From assembly GCA_013298595.1 (NCBI GenBank), contig JAAFIG010000019.1:1-49439 (forward strand): a stretch of DNA of 49,439 bases, read 5' to 3'. This stretch comes from Deinococcales bacterium (GTDB lineage Bacteria > Deinococcota > Deinococci > Deinococcales > JAAFIG01). Positions 1 to 7,682 of the stretch are shown piece by piece; within the stretch, counting starts at the first letter, position 1, and the number at the start of each line of letters is the position of its first letter. The translations under genes and the position numbers were made by a program. The notes under the pieces are model-generated. The model was given only the letters and a program-made list of their open reading frames with translations. It searched no databases and was not told the origin of the DNA.

Positions 1-562
1 ATTGAAGGCTCGAAAACGAGTTTGTCTCGTCAACAACAACCACACTGTCAAAGATCACACCCGCATTCGAGATGGTCTCGAACGAGGCGACGAAGAATGT
101 ATCACTAGTTTGATATTGTGTCAACAGGTAGCAAGGTGTTTGATCATAGTTTCGAGAAGTGCGTGAAAGACGGATAAGGTCTGTGCTGAATCGCTCGGGA
201 CTTGAAAAATAACGGGTGTGTGAACTCAGGTATAAGAAAGTAATGACTCGATAAGGCGAGGTATAAGTTAAAGAACCTTTTGTGTGTTTCTGACAATAAG
301 AAAGAGGCATTAATAGCTTTTGCGTTGATGTTGTACTATGAAATTTCAAGCTTAATAACTTTGAAGTGTCTTATTGCTTAATTGATTACACTCTCAAATT
401 CTGGCGATGTAACTAACCTGCGCTTCGGGTGCTGGCATAAACCCTTGGGCTAGATCAAGTGCAAATTTTTGCATTATTGCCTGCTACACACCTCGAGAAA
501 CACTTTGCTATTTTATAACCCTTGACCATTGACTGCATTCGTGCTTACAATAACTTCAGATG
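1..562. other. Unassigned non-coding DNA at left edge
   Basis: No convincing open reading frame, ribosome site or known RNA is visible here. The stretch has several short self-complementary pieces (for example around 8-20, a UUCG-type loop near 420-435 and a TGCAAA/TTTGCA pair near 461-474). It holds broken relatives of CTCGAG but no exact copy until 492. It ends at a strong terminator-like structure (563-654), so it may be the tail of a structured transcript or an rRNA-operon spacer, but I see no conserved rRNA, tRNA, tmRNA or RNase P sequence to support that. Confidence 0.4.
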
Positions 563-654
563 CTTCTGACCGCACGAGCTTGATCGCACAAGACAGCCCC
601 GAATAGGGGAGGGTCTTGTGCGAATCTAAACTCGAGAATGTCAGAAGTTTTTTT
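563..654 (+). terminator. Nested hairpin ending in T7 (terminator or small structured RNA)
   Basis: An outer 8-bp stem pairs 563-570 with 640-647 and is followed directly by seven Ts (648-654). Inside it is an 11-bp perfect stem (584-594 with 613-623) capped by a CCCC/GGGG hairpin (597-600 with 606-609). The outer stem plus T-run is a Rho-independent terminator shape. The long inner stem suggests the 3' end of a structured RNA or a leader upstream of the aminotransferase gene. I could not match it to a riboswitch class. Confidence 0.6.
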
Positions 655-695
655 ATGCCTACTCGAGGATTCGTGCCAAGTCGAAAGGAAACCTT

Positions 696-1844
696 ATGAC
701 TCAGTATCTCGAGCAAGTGCTACTCACCCCTGGTCCTACACCCATTGAACCTCATGCCCAGAAAGCCTTGGGCTTTGCCATGCGTGGACATATGGATCCC
801 GAAGTTTTCGCGGTGAATGCAAGAGTACAAGCCAATTTACGAACCTTATACGGCACAGATGCTAATGCGTTTACATGTTTACTGGCTGGTACAGGTAGCC
901 TCGGTATGGAAGCGGGTTTTGCAAATTTACTCGAGCCACAAGATAAAGTGCTGATTTGTGCTAATGGTAGCTTTGGGTATCGTATGGCAGAAATGTCTGA
1001 GCGTCTTGGAGCTAATGTCACAGTGGTCAAAGCTCCAATTGGACAAGCTATTCAACTCGAGGATGTTAAAACTGCACTCGAGGCAGATGCGTTTAAGTTG
1101 GTGGCTGTGGTGCATGGTGAAACCAGTACTGGTGTTTTGAACCCAGCTATTGAAGTTGCTCAACTTGCTAAATCCTACGGCTCGTTAGTGACTGTGGATG
1201 CTGTTACAACCGCAGGCATGATGCCATATCATATGACCGAATGGGGCATAGACTATGCTTATACAGGTAGCCAAAAATGTCTTAGCGCTCCTCCTGGTGT
1301 TGCACCCGTGGCATTCTCGAGCAGTGCAATAAAAGCTGTGGAAAATCGTACATCTAAAGTGCCATTATGGTACGCCGATCTTGAAGGCTTACAAGCTTAC
1401 TGGGATCGCCGCGAATATCATCACACTGTGCCAGTACAATTGCATTATGCCTTGGATGCTGCCCTGACCGCTGCACTCGAGGAAGGATTGCCCACCCGAG
1501 CTAAACGCGTTCAGGAAGTTGGCGGGGCTGCTCTGGCTGCCCTCGAAACAATCGGTTTTACTGCTTTTGTCGAACGCCCCGAGCACCGCTTACCAACAGT
1601 ACTAGCCGTGCGTTTACCTGAGTATATTCAAGATGTTCCAGTGCGCTCGAGCCTACGAGAACACAACGTCATTATTACAGGTGGACTTGGCGAAACGGCT
1701 GGTAAAATCTGGCGATTAGGTCTCATGGGCGAAAGTGCTCGCCCTGCGATTTACCATAAGTTCTTTGCAGCGCTCGAGAAAGTGCTAAATGTTAAAGGTT
1801 TAATAACAGCCTTCGATCAACAACTTGGTGTTAGCACCCGTTAA
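696..1844 (+). CDS. Alanine-glyoxylate / serine-pyruvate type aminotransferase (class V, PLP)
   Basis: This is a fold-type I, class V pyridoxal-phosphate aminotransferase of 382 residues, the usual family length. The N-terminal [11 protein letters not shown], the central VHGETSTGV and TVDAVTT segments and the [11 protein letters not shown] motif are hallmarks; Lys194 in the last is the expected PLP Schiff-base lysine. The family moves an amino group from alanine or serine to glyoxylate or pyruvate in the cytoplasm; the true donor cannot be read from sequence. The start has an AAAGGA ribosome site about 8 bases upstream. The stop codon overlaps the next gene's start (TAATG), so the two are probably co-translated. 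The gene lies just after the 563-654 terminator-like element. At least eight CTCGAG copies fall inside it. Confidence 0.9.
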   Translation: MTQYLEQVLLTPGPTPIEPHAQKALGFAMRGHMDPEVFAVNARVQANLRTLYGTDANAFTCLLAGTGSLGMEAGFANLLEPQDKVLICANGSFGYRMAEMSERLGANVTVVKAPIGQAIQLEDVKTALEADAFKLVAVVHGETSTGVLNPAIEVAQLAKSYGSLVTVDAVTTAGMMPYHMTEWGIDYAYTGSQKCLSAPPGVAPVAFSSSAIKAVENRTSKVPLWYADLEGLQAYWDRREYHHTVPVQLHYALDAALTAALEEGLPTRAKRVQEVGGAALAALETIGFTAFVERPEHRLPTVLAVRLPEYIQDVPVRSSLREHNVIITGGLGETAGKIWRLGLMGESARPAIYHKFFAALEKVLNVKGLITAFDQQLGVSTR

Positions 1845-2236
1845 TGCCAGAGTTTCGATTAACTTTGTACATCCTCGGATTTGCCCTCAGTTGCGTGGCA
1901 TTGCTGCGTTGGTTGTGGGCATTTCTACGTCACGGCAATGTACATGCAGCCAGCCGTTTTGCCATTATTGCTTTGCTCGTCTCGAGTTTTGACACAGTCT
2001 TACAAATTTTCTCGAGCCAAGAACGAATCTACTTATTTAAAGAATGGCATGGCATTGCTAGAGGCATTGCACTTGTGTTTATCCCACTGGTTTTTTGGTT
2101 AGATACTCGAGTCAAAAAATTGGATGCTCGAGCAACTTTTGTACCCGTTTTTATGGTTTGGTTGCTGGTATCGGCACCGTTTTTCTTAGTTAATTTATTT
2201 GTTGTTGCGATCACGTTTTTTCTGGGAAAAATCTGA
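1844..2236 (+). CDS. Small integral membrane protein of unknown function
   Basis: A 130-residue, very hydrophobic protein with about four predicted membrane segments (around residues 5-28, 38-56, 72-86 and 98-127) and a short cytoplasmic Lys/Arg-rich loop (DTRVKKLDAR). I recognise no domain. It begins at the overlapping TAATG junction with the aminotransferase gene and ends just before a strong bidirectional terminator, so it is the second and last gene of a two-gene operon. Translational coupling is the only clue to function. Homology would need a search. Confidence 0.7.
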   Translation: MPEFRLTLYILGFALSCVALLRWLWAFLRHGNVHAASRFAIIALLVSSFDTVLQIFSSQERIYLFKEWHGIARGIALVFIPLVFWLDTRVKKLDARATFVPVFMVWLLVSAPFFLVNLFVVAITFFLGKI

Positions 2237-2252
2237 GTTCTCGAGTGACAAA

Positions 2253-2282
2253 AAAGACGCAGGCTGGTATGCCTGCGTCTTT
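2253..2282. terminator. Bidirectional Rho-independent terminator
   Basis: A 12-bp perfect stem (2253-2264 with 2271-2282) and a 6-base loop. The outer arms are A-rich and T-rich, so it can stop transcription from both the plus-strand operon (ending 2236) and the minus-strand L31 gene (ending 2297). Confidence 0.9.
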
Positions 2283-2296
2283 GATAAGAACAACGA

Positions 2297-2521
2297 TTAA
2301 GCGTTTTCTTTTTTGGTACGGTAACTGGTTCCGAAACGCTTGGTGAATTTTTCCACGCGACCCTCGGTGTCTAAGAAGCGTTGCTGACCTGTCCAGTGTG
2401 GGTGTACGCCACTCCAAACATCAACATTGATTTCTGGTTTGACACTGTAGGTTTCCATGACAACTTCACCGTTGTAAATGATCTTGCAAGGAACCATCTT
2501 TGGATGTAAATCTTTTTTCAT
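2297..2521 (-). CDS. rpmE: 50S ribosomal protein L31
   Basis: Ribosomal protein L31, 74 residues, part of the large subunit. The MKKDLHPK start, the INVDVWSGVHPHWTG segment and the FLDTEGRVEKFTKRFG tail match the family and are especially close to the Deinococcus form. It lacks the paired CxxC zinc ligands (only one Cys, in VPCKI), so it is a zinc-independent type. The start at 2521 is chosen because a GGAGTCC ribosome site lies 5 bases upstream and the family begins MxKDLHP; the open frame runs further 5' but that part is not conserved. It is monocistronic, ending at the shared terminator 2253-2282. Confidence 0.96.
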   Translation of the reverse strand: MKKDLHPKMVPCKIIYNGEVVMETYSVKPEINVDVWSGVHPHWTGQQRFLDTEGRVEKFTKRFGTSYRTKKENA

Positions 2522-2662
2522 AAGGACTCCATGTGCCTCACGATTCCGACCGTGAGGGAGATTCGATAACCACTCTTTGAATGGACTCGTCTCGCATTTC
2601 GCTCGAGAACACGGCTTTGGCAGCCGTGGGAGTGTAGCATCTGTTACTAGGGAACGCAAGGG

Positions 2663-3589
2663 CTATTCGTGAATGTCTCGAGTACGGAAAGACCAAGTGG
2701 TAATGGCAACGAAAATAAGAGCGTAGACTGCTGCCGCTCCAACTGACCACCAGATTTTATCCCATTCGATACTTGGTAAAATATTTGCAGGTAAACCACT
2801 TTCTAAGCCAAAATTTTGTAAGGATTGCCCAATCAGGCGTTGCCCTAGGTTCAGGTTTGGTGTAAAGAAAAAGCGTTGCCATTCAGTTAAGGTTTCTTTG
2901 AGACGGTCTGCTTGGAAGGCGGCATTTAAGGCAGAAACTCGGTTGAGTTGAAAAAGTAAACTGGCAGTAATAATGCCTTCGATTAAACTTGGCAAAACCA
3001 CCACACCAATAACAGCTAAAGCAGGTGAAGCAAACAACCAACTAATTAAAAACCCTAACGATAATGGGGCGGCTAAAACCAACCATTGCAATAAAGTGAT
3101 TGGAATTAAACTCCCCCAATCGCCAGCGAAACTCGAGGCAAGCCCAAGTGGAATAGCAATTGCTCCGAACACTAAACCACCAACAATGCCAGCCAGAATG
3201 ATAGCCCCAAGAATTAGCATGCCTGTAATAAATTTAGAAGCAAGCACTTTTAAGCGATCTGGATTAGCAATCAGAATGGTCTTCCACATCTTAAAGGTGC
3301 GCTCCTCACCAATTAAAAAAATACCAACAATAGCAGCTAATGGTAACAACATTAATGGTAGTAAACCACCAACAGCATTGCGTGCCAGGCTATACGGCGA
3401 AGCAATTTCGGCAATGGCTCGAGCTGCTGTGTTCCCTTGGTCAACGATTGTGCCAGTAACTCGACTCGAGAGAAAACCAGCCGAGAATAATTGAAAAACA
3501 GGAACAATTAAACCAAACAAAATAACCATGCCCCAAAAACGTTTTTTCTTAAAAGCTTTAAACCACTCTGCACCAATCATCTCGAGCAT
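2663..3589 (-). CDS. ABC-2 type transporter permease
   Basis: A 308-residue integral membrane protein with six predicted transmembrane helices, a cytoplasmic amphipathic N-terminus (IGAEWFKAFKKKRFWG) and a large loop after the first helix. This is the layout of BcrB/NatB-like ABC-2 permeases. It starts by a TAATG overlap with the stop of the ATPase gene (3589), so the pair is translationally coupled and forms one exporter in the cytoplasmic membrane. Substrate is unknown; relatives export antibiotics, Na+ or lipids. Confidence 0.85.
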   Translation of the reverse strand: MLEMIGAEWFKAFKKKRFWGMVILFGLIVPVFQLFSAGFLSSRVTGTIVDQGNTAARAIAEIASPYSLARNAVGGLLPLMLLPLAAIVGIFLIGEERTFKMWKTILIANPDRLKVLASKFITGMLILGAIILAGIVGGLVFGAIAIPLGLASSFAGDWGSLIPITLLQWLVLAAPLSLGFLISWLFASPALAVIGVVVLPSLIEGIITASLLFQLNRVSALNAAFQADRLKETLTEWQRFFFTPNLNLGQRLIGQSLQNFGLESGLPANILPSIEWDKIWWSVGAAAVYALIFVAITTWSFRTRDIHE

Positions 3590-4527
3590 TATTTCACCCC
3601 TCCTGCATTCCCTTGATCGCCAATCACTTCTAAGTACATACTCTCGAGATCGGTTTGCACACTTGTATCACGCTGCATTTGGGTGAACATCACACCATTT
3701 TGAACCAGCAGTGGTGCTAATCGGTAAGCGGCGGCTCGAGGTAAACGTAAGCGCACACCAGCTTGGGTTGTCTCGAGATTTTGAATCCAAGATTCGCGGC
3801 GGAGCACTTCGAGGGCTTTGGCAGCATCGGTGGTCTCGAGGTGATACGAAGCATCGGCGCTGTCGGCGGTTGGGGCGAGTAAATGATGGGTGCTGGTGTC
3901 GCGCAGCAAAGTGCCTCGGTTAATAATCAGAACTCGGGGTGCAAATTTCTCAACTTCTGAAAGAATATGGCTCGAGACAAAAACGGTGATGCCTTGTTCA
4001 CCAAAACCACGAATCACTTCGCGTAACTCGGCAATACCTTCGGGGTCTAAACCATTGGCAGGTTCGTCGAGCATCAGCAATTTCGGACTTGAAAGCAAGG
4101 CTCGAGCCAAGCCTAAGCGCTGACGCATACCTTGGCTGTACTTAGCCACTCGGTCTGAACCTCGAGCTTTCATACCCGTTAATTCAAGGGTTTCTTCGAC
4201 ACGTTTTTCTGGGATATTGCCATGTAGCTTGGCGGCGTAGCGCAAATTATCGCGTCCAGAAAGATACGGATAAAAGGAAGGCTCTTCGATCATGGCTCCC
4301 ATATTTTTCAGGGTTTTACCGGGTACAGCTTGCCCAAGTAATTTAACATCGCCACTGGTCGGACTAATCAGCCCAGCAATCATTCGCATGGTGGTGGTTT
4401 TACCTGCACCGTTTGGACCAAGAAAACCCACAACTTCACCAGCCTCGAGTGTAAACGAAACATCGTTCACAGCAGCTCGAGACCCATATTTTTTAGAGAG
4501 GTGATTCACCTCGAGAACAGCAGTCAT
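3589..4527 (-). CDS. ABC transporter ATP-binding protein, BcrA/CcmA-like
   Basis: A 312-residue ABC ATPase. Walker A GPNGAGKTT is near residues 38-46, the signature is the variant YSQGMRQRLGLARALL, Walker B is LLMLDEPANGLDPEG, and the switch His follows in FVSSHILSEVE. The roughly 85-residue C-terminal extension is typical of drug or antibiotic exporters of the BcrA group. It powers the permease encoded immediately downstream (overlap at 3589). The start at 4527 is supported by a -10 box TAAAAT six bases upstream and the absence of a Shine-Dalgarno site, suggesting a leaderless mRNA. Confidence 0.9.
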   Translation of the reverse strand: MTAVLEVNHLSKKYGSRAAVNDVSFTLEAGEVVGFLGPNGAGKTTTMRMIAGLISPTSGDVKLLGQAVPGKTLKNMGAMIEEPSFYPYLSGRDNLRYAAKLHGNIPEKRVEETLELTGMKARGSDRVAKYSQGMRQRLGLARALLSSPKLLMLDEPANGLDPEGIAELREVIRGFGEQGITVFVSSHILSEVEKFAPRVLIINRGTLLRDTSTHHLLAPTADSADASYHLETTDAAKALEVLRRESWIQNLETTQAGVRLRLPRAAAYRLAPLLVQNGVMFTQMQRDTSVQTDLESMYLEVIGDQGNAGGVK

Positions 4528-4533
4528 GTTTGT

Positions 4534-4562
4534 ATTTTACGGGGTTTTTATGGGATTTGTCG
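4534..4562 (-). promoter_or_regulatory. Leaderless promoter of the ABC exporter operon
   Basis: On the minus strand a -10 box TAAAAT (4534-4539) lies six bases before the ATG at 4527. A weak -35-like CGACAA sits 17 bases further upstream (4557-4562). Confidence 0.55.
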
Positions 4563-4674
4563 TCGTCCCAAAGGTAGAGCTAAGTAAGGGTTTCTGTTTT
4601 TTGTGCTTGAGCCTGAATGAAGGTTGTGTAGCTTCTTAAATCTGTCAAGACTCGTTTTACATCACAATTCGAGA

Positions 4675-4680
4675 TACAAT
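4675..4680 (+). promoter_or_regulatory. -10 box of the aroK leader/aroK/dprA transcript
   Basis: TACAAT lies six bases before the ATG at 4687, the same geometry as other leaderless starts in the window. It points to 4687, not the aroK start, as the first codon of this mRNA. Confidence 0.6.
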
Positions 4681-4686
4681 GCAGCC

Positions 4687-4782
4687 ATGAAACCTTTCTT
4701 CTTTCTTAATTGCGCTGCTGCGCCGCCACCTCGAGCCGATTCACTCCTCGAGTGTGGGGGTGCCTATGTCACGCATTGGTGA
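4687..4782 (+). CDS. Phe-rich leader peptide upstream of aroK (candidate attenuator)
   Basis: A 31-codon frame beginning MKPFFFLNCAAAPPPRA and ending by TGA at 4782. It starts six bases after a good -10 box, so it would be the first thing translated. The three consecutive Phe codons (4696-4704) followed by an Ala/Pro/Arg tract recall the Phe leader peptides of enteric pheA and pheST. The gene behind it makes shikimate phosphate, on the route to aromatic amino acids. The frame overlaps the aroK start by 17 bases, so ribosome movement through it should affect aroK translation. Two CTCGAG copies (4730-4735 and 4747-4752) can pair with each other near the aroK ribosome site. I see no T-run terminator, so control would be translational. 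Function is inferred. Confidence 0.55.
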   Translation: MKPFFFLNCAAAPPPRADSLLECGGAYVTHW

Positions 4783-5377
4783 TCCAATTGAACTTGACCG
4801 TCCTGTGTCTTGGGTGGCATTGGTTGGTTTTATGGGTACAGGTAAAAGCCGAATTGGTTGGGAGTTATCCAGGGCTTTGGCGCTGCATTTTTTTGATACC
4901 GATAAGGTAATTGAAAAAGTGGCTGGTCTAACGGTGGCTCAGATTTTTGAAGCGTATGGCGAACTAACATTTCGAGCTTATGAATCTGAAACAGTGGATC
5001 GTTGTACAGCCTTAGATGAAGCAGTGATTTCTTGTGGTGGTGGTACATTTAATAATCCCGAAAATCGGTTGAAACTACTGGCTCGAGGTCCTGTGGTTGC
5101 ACTATCGGCAAGCCCAGAAACAATTCTCGAGCGTACTAAACGCAGCCCTCGAGTGCTTTTACAAGTACCAGACCCGTTAAAGAAAATTCGTGAATTGCTT
5201 GAAATTAGAAAACCTTTTTATGACGAAGCCCCAATTCAAGTTTCCACTGATGGGCGTTTACGTCGAGAAGTGGTACAAGAAATTGTGGAAAAACTCGAGT
5301 CTTGGTACGAAAGGAGCGATGAATTTCATGTTGTCAATCGTGATGAAAACTTGGAACATATCGCACAAAATCCATGA
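4766..5377 (+). CDS. aroK: Shikimate kinase
   Basis: Cytoplasmic shikimate kinase, which phosphorylates shikimate at the 3-OH with ATP in the pathway to chorismate. About 203 residues, slightly longer than the usual 170-190. The P-loop is GFMGTGKSRIG, the substrate Asp region is FFDTDKVIE, the shikimate-binding glycine motif is SCGGGTF, and the lid region carries RSPRVLLQ in place of the common RPLL. I choose ATG 4766 because a GGGGG stretch lies about 5 bases upstream; GTG at 4754 is the alternative. The start is overlapped by the Phe-rich leader frame, and the stop overlaps the dprA start (ATGA), so leader, aroK and dprA form one operon. Confidence 0.92.
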   Translation: MSRIGDPIELDRPVSWVALVGFMGTGKSRIGWELSRALALHFFDTDKVIEKVAGLTVAQIFEAYGELTFRAYESETVDRCTALDEAVISCGGGTFNNPENRLKLLARGPVVALSASPETILERTKRSPRVLLQVPDPLKKIRELLEIRKPFYDEAPIQVSTDGRLRREVVQEIVEKLESWYERSDEFHVVNRDENLEHIAQNP

Positions 5378-6447
5378 CCGAACTTCGAGCTTCGCTTGCC
5401 TTATTTTTCACACCAGGACTTGGCGCTGTCCGAGTTAAAGCCTTAATCGAACATTTTGGTAGTGCCCAAGCAGTGCTGAAAGCAAAACTGCTCGAGTTAC
5501 GAGATGTCCCAGGTTTAGATGCTGCCAGTGTAGCAGCTATTGGTTCAGAAGCAACTTTTGCTCGAGCTGATACCGAACTTGAACGTGCCGAAAAACTCGG
5601 TTTGACAATACTGGGTTTATCCGACTCGAGATACCCTGAAGCATTACGAGCCATTTACGACCCGCCACCAGTACTTTGGGTGCGTGGCGACCTTGCACCT
5701 CTCGAGGCACTCAAAGGTGTTATACCGCGTAGTGTTGGAGTGGTGGGCACTCGTAAAGCCAGCACCTTTGCAAAGGCATTTACCCAGAAATTAGCCCACG
5801 ACCTAGCCTTGGTTGGTGTGACTGTTATCTCGGGCTTAGCCAGAGGTATAGATACCGTGGCACACAGTGCTGCGGTAGATGCTGGTGGCTCGAGTATTGC
5901 TGTGCTGGGTTGCGGCGTGGACACCATTTATCCAAGCGAAAACAAAGCTCTTTCCGACAGATTAACTGTGATATCCGCTTACAGTATTGGCACACCACCG
6001 AACGCCTATAACTTCCCACCACGCAACCGTATCATCGCAGGATTAAGCAGTGGCAGTGTCGTTGTTGAAGGCGACATAGATAGTGGTGCAATGATTACCG
6101 CAGTTGCAGCCCTCGAGGCAGGACGAGAGGTTTTTGCTGTTCCCGGACGCGCAGGCGATCCGCTGGCTCGAGGTCCGCATAAACTGATTAAAGAGGGCGC
6201 TGCTCTGATCGAATCTGCTGCCGATGTGCTCGAGGCATTACATTGGAAAGCTGCGCCGCCCAGAATCGCACCTGCACTCGAGGGCGATGAAGCAACAGTT
6301 TACAACGCCCTCGAGAACGAAATGCTACTCGATGATATTTGTCTACGCACCAATTTCCCTACAGCTCGAGTCACTGTTGCCCTGATGATGCTAACCCTGA
6401 AAGGCGTGGTACTCGAGTTACCCGGTGGGCGTTACAGCAAAGGCTAA
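5374..6447 (+). CDS. dprA: DNA-processing protein DprA
   Basis: DprA loads RecA on single-stranded DNA taken up during natural transformation. The 357 residues show an N-terminal helix-hairpin-helix/SAM-like part, a Rossmann DprA core with GVVGTRKAS, ISGLARGIDTVAH, the ssDNA-binding Pro-rich stretch YNFPPRNRIIAGLS and the VVVEGDIDSGAMITA motif, then a C-terminal winged helix after about residue 300. All family motifs are intact, so the cell is probably transformable, which fits a Deinococcus-like organism. Translation is coupled to aroK by an ATGA overlap at 5374-5377. Confidence 0.95.
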   Translation: MTELRASLALFFTPGLGAVRVKALIEHFGSAQAVLKAKLLELRDVPGLDAASVAAIGSEATFARADTELERAEKLGLTILGLSDSRYPEALRAIYDPPPVLWVRGDLAPLEALKGVIPRSVGVVGTRKASTFAKAFTQKLAHDLALVGVTVISGLARGIDTVAHSAAVDAGGSSIAVLGCGVDTIYPSENKALSDRLTVISAYSIGTPPNAYNFPPRNRIIAGLSSGSVVVEGDIDSGAMITAVAALEAGREVFAVPGRAGDPLARGPHKLIKEGAALIESAADVLEALHWKAAPPRIAPALEGDEATVYNALENEMLLDDICLRTNFPTARVTVALMMLTLKGVVLELPGGRYSKG

Positions 6448-6501
6448 CATCTAAAGAAGCGGAATGACAAAGCTGCTTAACAGCACCGAAATAGGGGTGT
6501 G

Positions 6502-6594
6502 CTACTCGAGTAAAAGTGCAGGCATCGTATTACCACAAGCTATAAGTGTTGCAATCAGCGCCCAAATGCCGAGGAAACCTAAAACCTTTTTCAT
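6502..6594 (-). CDS. Tiny lipoprotein, entericidin-like (30 aa)
   Basis: A 30-residue reading frame, MKKVLGFLGIWALIATLIACG followed by nine residues. It has two N-terminal lysines, a hydrophobic core and a lipobox-like LIAC, so the mature lipopeptide would start at Cys20. A textbook AGGAGG site lies 4-5 bases upstream, much better than most sites in this window. The TTTTGCAACG motif is 56 bp upstream (6650-6659), as for two other envelope transcripts. A second peptide of this type is at 9586-9708. Function unknown; entericidin-like peptides are the nearest analogy. Confidence 0.6.
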   Translation of the reverse strand: MKKVLGFLGIWALIATLIACGNTMPALLLE

Positions 6595-6649
6595 AAAACC
6601 TCCTATTATCTAAGATTGGCGTGGTTGGCTTCAAGTGTGTAAAAGGTAA

Positions 6650-6659
6650 CGTTGCAAAA
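6650..6659 (-). promoter_or_regulatory. TTTTGCAACG motif upstream of the small lipoprotein gene
   Basis: A single copy of the motif that is present in tandem at 10840-10861 and 11465-11486, in the same orientation relative to its minus-strand gene. Candidate operator. Confidence 0.4.
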
Positions 6660-6687
6660 AATACCTCGAGTTCTCATTCAAACGCTT

Positions 6688-6693
6688 TAGCAT
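6688..6693 (+). promoter_or_regulatory. -10 box of a leaderless transcript
   Basis: TAGCAT, six bases before the ATG at 6700. No Shine-Dalgarno site is present. Confidence 0.45.
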
Positions 6694-6699
6694 AAAGCC

Positions 6700-7620
6700 A
6701 TGAAACGCGTAATCTTTTTTGGTTTAACCACACTTACTTTTGGCATGATTGCTTTGGCAGCCGAAACCATTCGTTATGAACCAGCTTTAAACACTATCAC
6801 CAAGTACCGTACCGTGACCCAAAGTACTGGCGAAGTGATAACTTCAAGCTTGGTGACATCCGATGGGCAACCTGCGCCCAAGGCGTTTGAAAACTTGCTC
6901 GAGTCCTTAAAAGCTGGATTGAACACCACCCAAACCCAAGAAATCACTGAAAAAGTCGTAGCGATAGACGCTGCTGGTACTCGGCAACTCGAGACCACTG
7001 TTATGAGTAAAAGCTCGCAAGCAACACAGCCAATTGGTTTTGAAATGCGTTCCAGTATGACTCCTGAAGGTGTACTAAACGTCTCGAGTTTTCAGTTTGA
7101 TGCTACAACACAAGCTCAACCTGGAATAGCCGCACTGGGTAATTCGTTTACCGAGTTAATGCGTGATGCTTTTTCACAACAATTCCCTAATATTTATGGC
7201 AAAACACTAGAACTTGGACAAACACTGACTTTTCCAGTGCTAAATTTTGCGGAAAACTTTATTCGTGCTTTTAAAGCCGTGCCAATTGCTAAAATTCAAG
7301 TCGAAGGAATGCAAGGCAACCTCAATTACACTTATCAAGGACGCAATCTGACAAGCGATTACACTTTCAAAATTATAAGCAGCACGAACCCTGGGAAATT
7401 TTTGGTTGAATTACCTAATTATAGTCTCGAGCAGCGCTTAACTGATAGCCGCGCAGAAGGTGAAGCCACATATTTTACGGATGGTCGAGCAAAAACCAGT
7501 TCGCAAAATGCTAATCAAACACTGACGCAAATACAAAAAATTAGTTTAGGTCAGCAAACCCTTACAATAACCTTTAGTACACGAACAAAAACAGTCTCAA
7601 CTACCGAGATTGTGCAGTAA
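6700..7620 (+). CDS. Exported protein of unknown function
   Basis: 306 residues with a clear Sec signal peptide (MKRVIFFGLTTLTFGMIALAAE, cleavage likely after about residue 20). The mature part is rich in Thr, Gln, Asn and Ser with beta-strand-like alternation and no Cys, suggesting a periplasmic or surface protein. I recognise no family. It is transcribed alone on the plus strand, starts six bases after a TAGCAT box without a ribosome site, and ends at a strong terminator built around CTCGAG. It sits opposite the minus-strand envelope operon, and the shared terminator separates them. Confidence 0.75.
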   Translation: MKRVIFFGLTTLTFGMIALAAETIRYEPALNTITKYRTVTQSTGEVITSSLVTSDGQPAPKAFENLLESLKAGLNTTQTQEITEKVVAIDAAGTRQLETTVMSKSSQATQPIGFEMRSSMTPEGVLNVSSFQFDATTQAQPGIAALGNSFTELMRDAFSQQFPNIYGKTLELGQTLTFPVLNFAENFIRAFKAVPIAKIQVEGMQGNLNYTYQGRNLTSDYTFKIISSTNPGKFLVELPNYSLEQRLTDSRAEGEATYFTDGRAKTSSQNANQTLTQIQKISLGQQTLTITFSTRTKTVSTTEIVQ

Positions 7621-7660
7621 AAAACTCGAGCCAGTCGTTTAAGCTGCTGGCTCGAGTTTT
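7621..7660. terminator. Bidirectional terminator with CTCGAG in each stem arm
   Basis: A 14-bp perfect stem pairs 7621-7634 with 7647-7660. Both arms contain CTCGAG, and the outer bases are AAAA/TTTT. It ends both the plus-strand gene (stop 7620) and the minus-strand envelope operon (last stop 7683). Confidence 0.9.
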
Positions 7661-7682
7661 TCTTAGATTTTACTCAAAAACT

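Noticed and set aside
1-480. rRNA gene or rRNA-operon spacer
   Set aside because: No conserved 16S, 23S or 5S segment could be read; kept only as unassigned non-coding DNA.
2973-3494. 173-codon plus-strand frame opposite the ABC permease
   Set aside because: Antisense shadow of a hydrophobic protein; no ribosome site or -10 box, and no family pattern.
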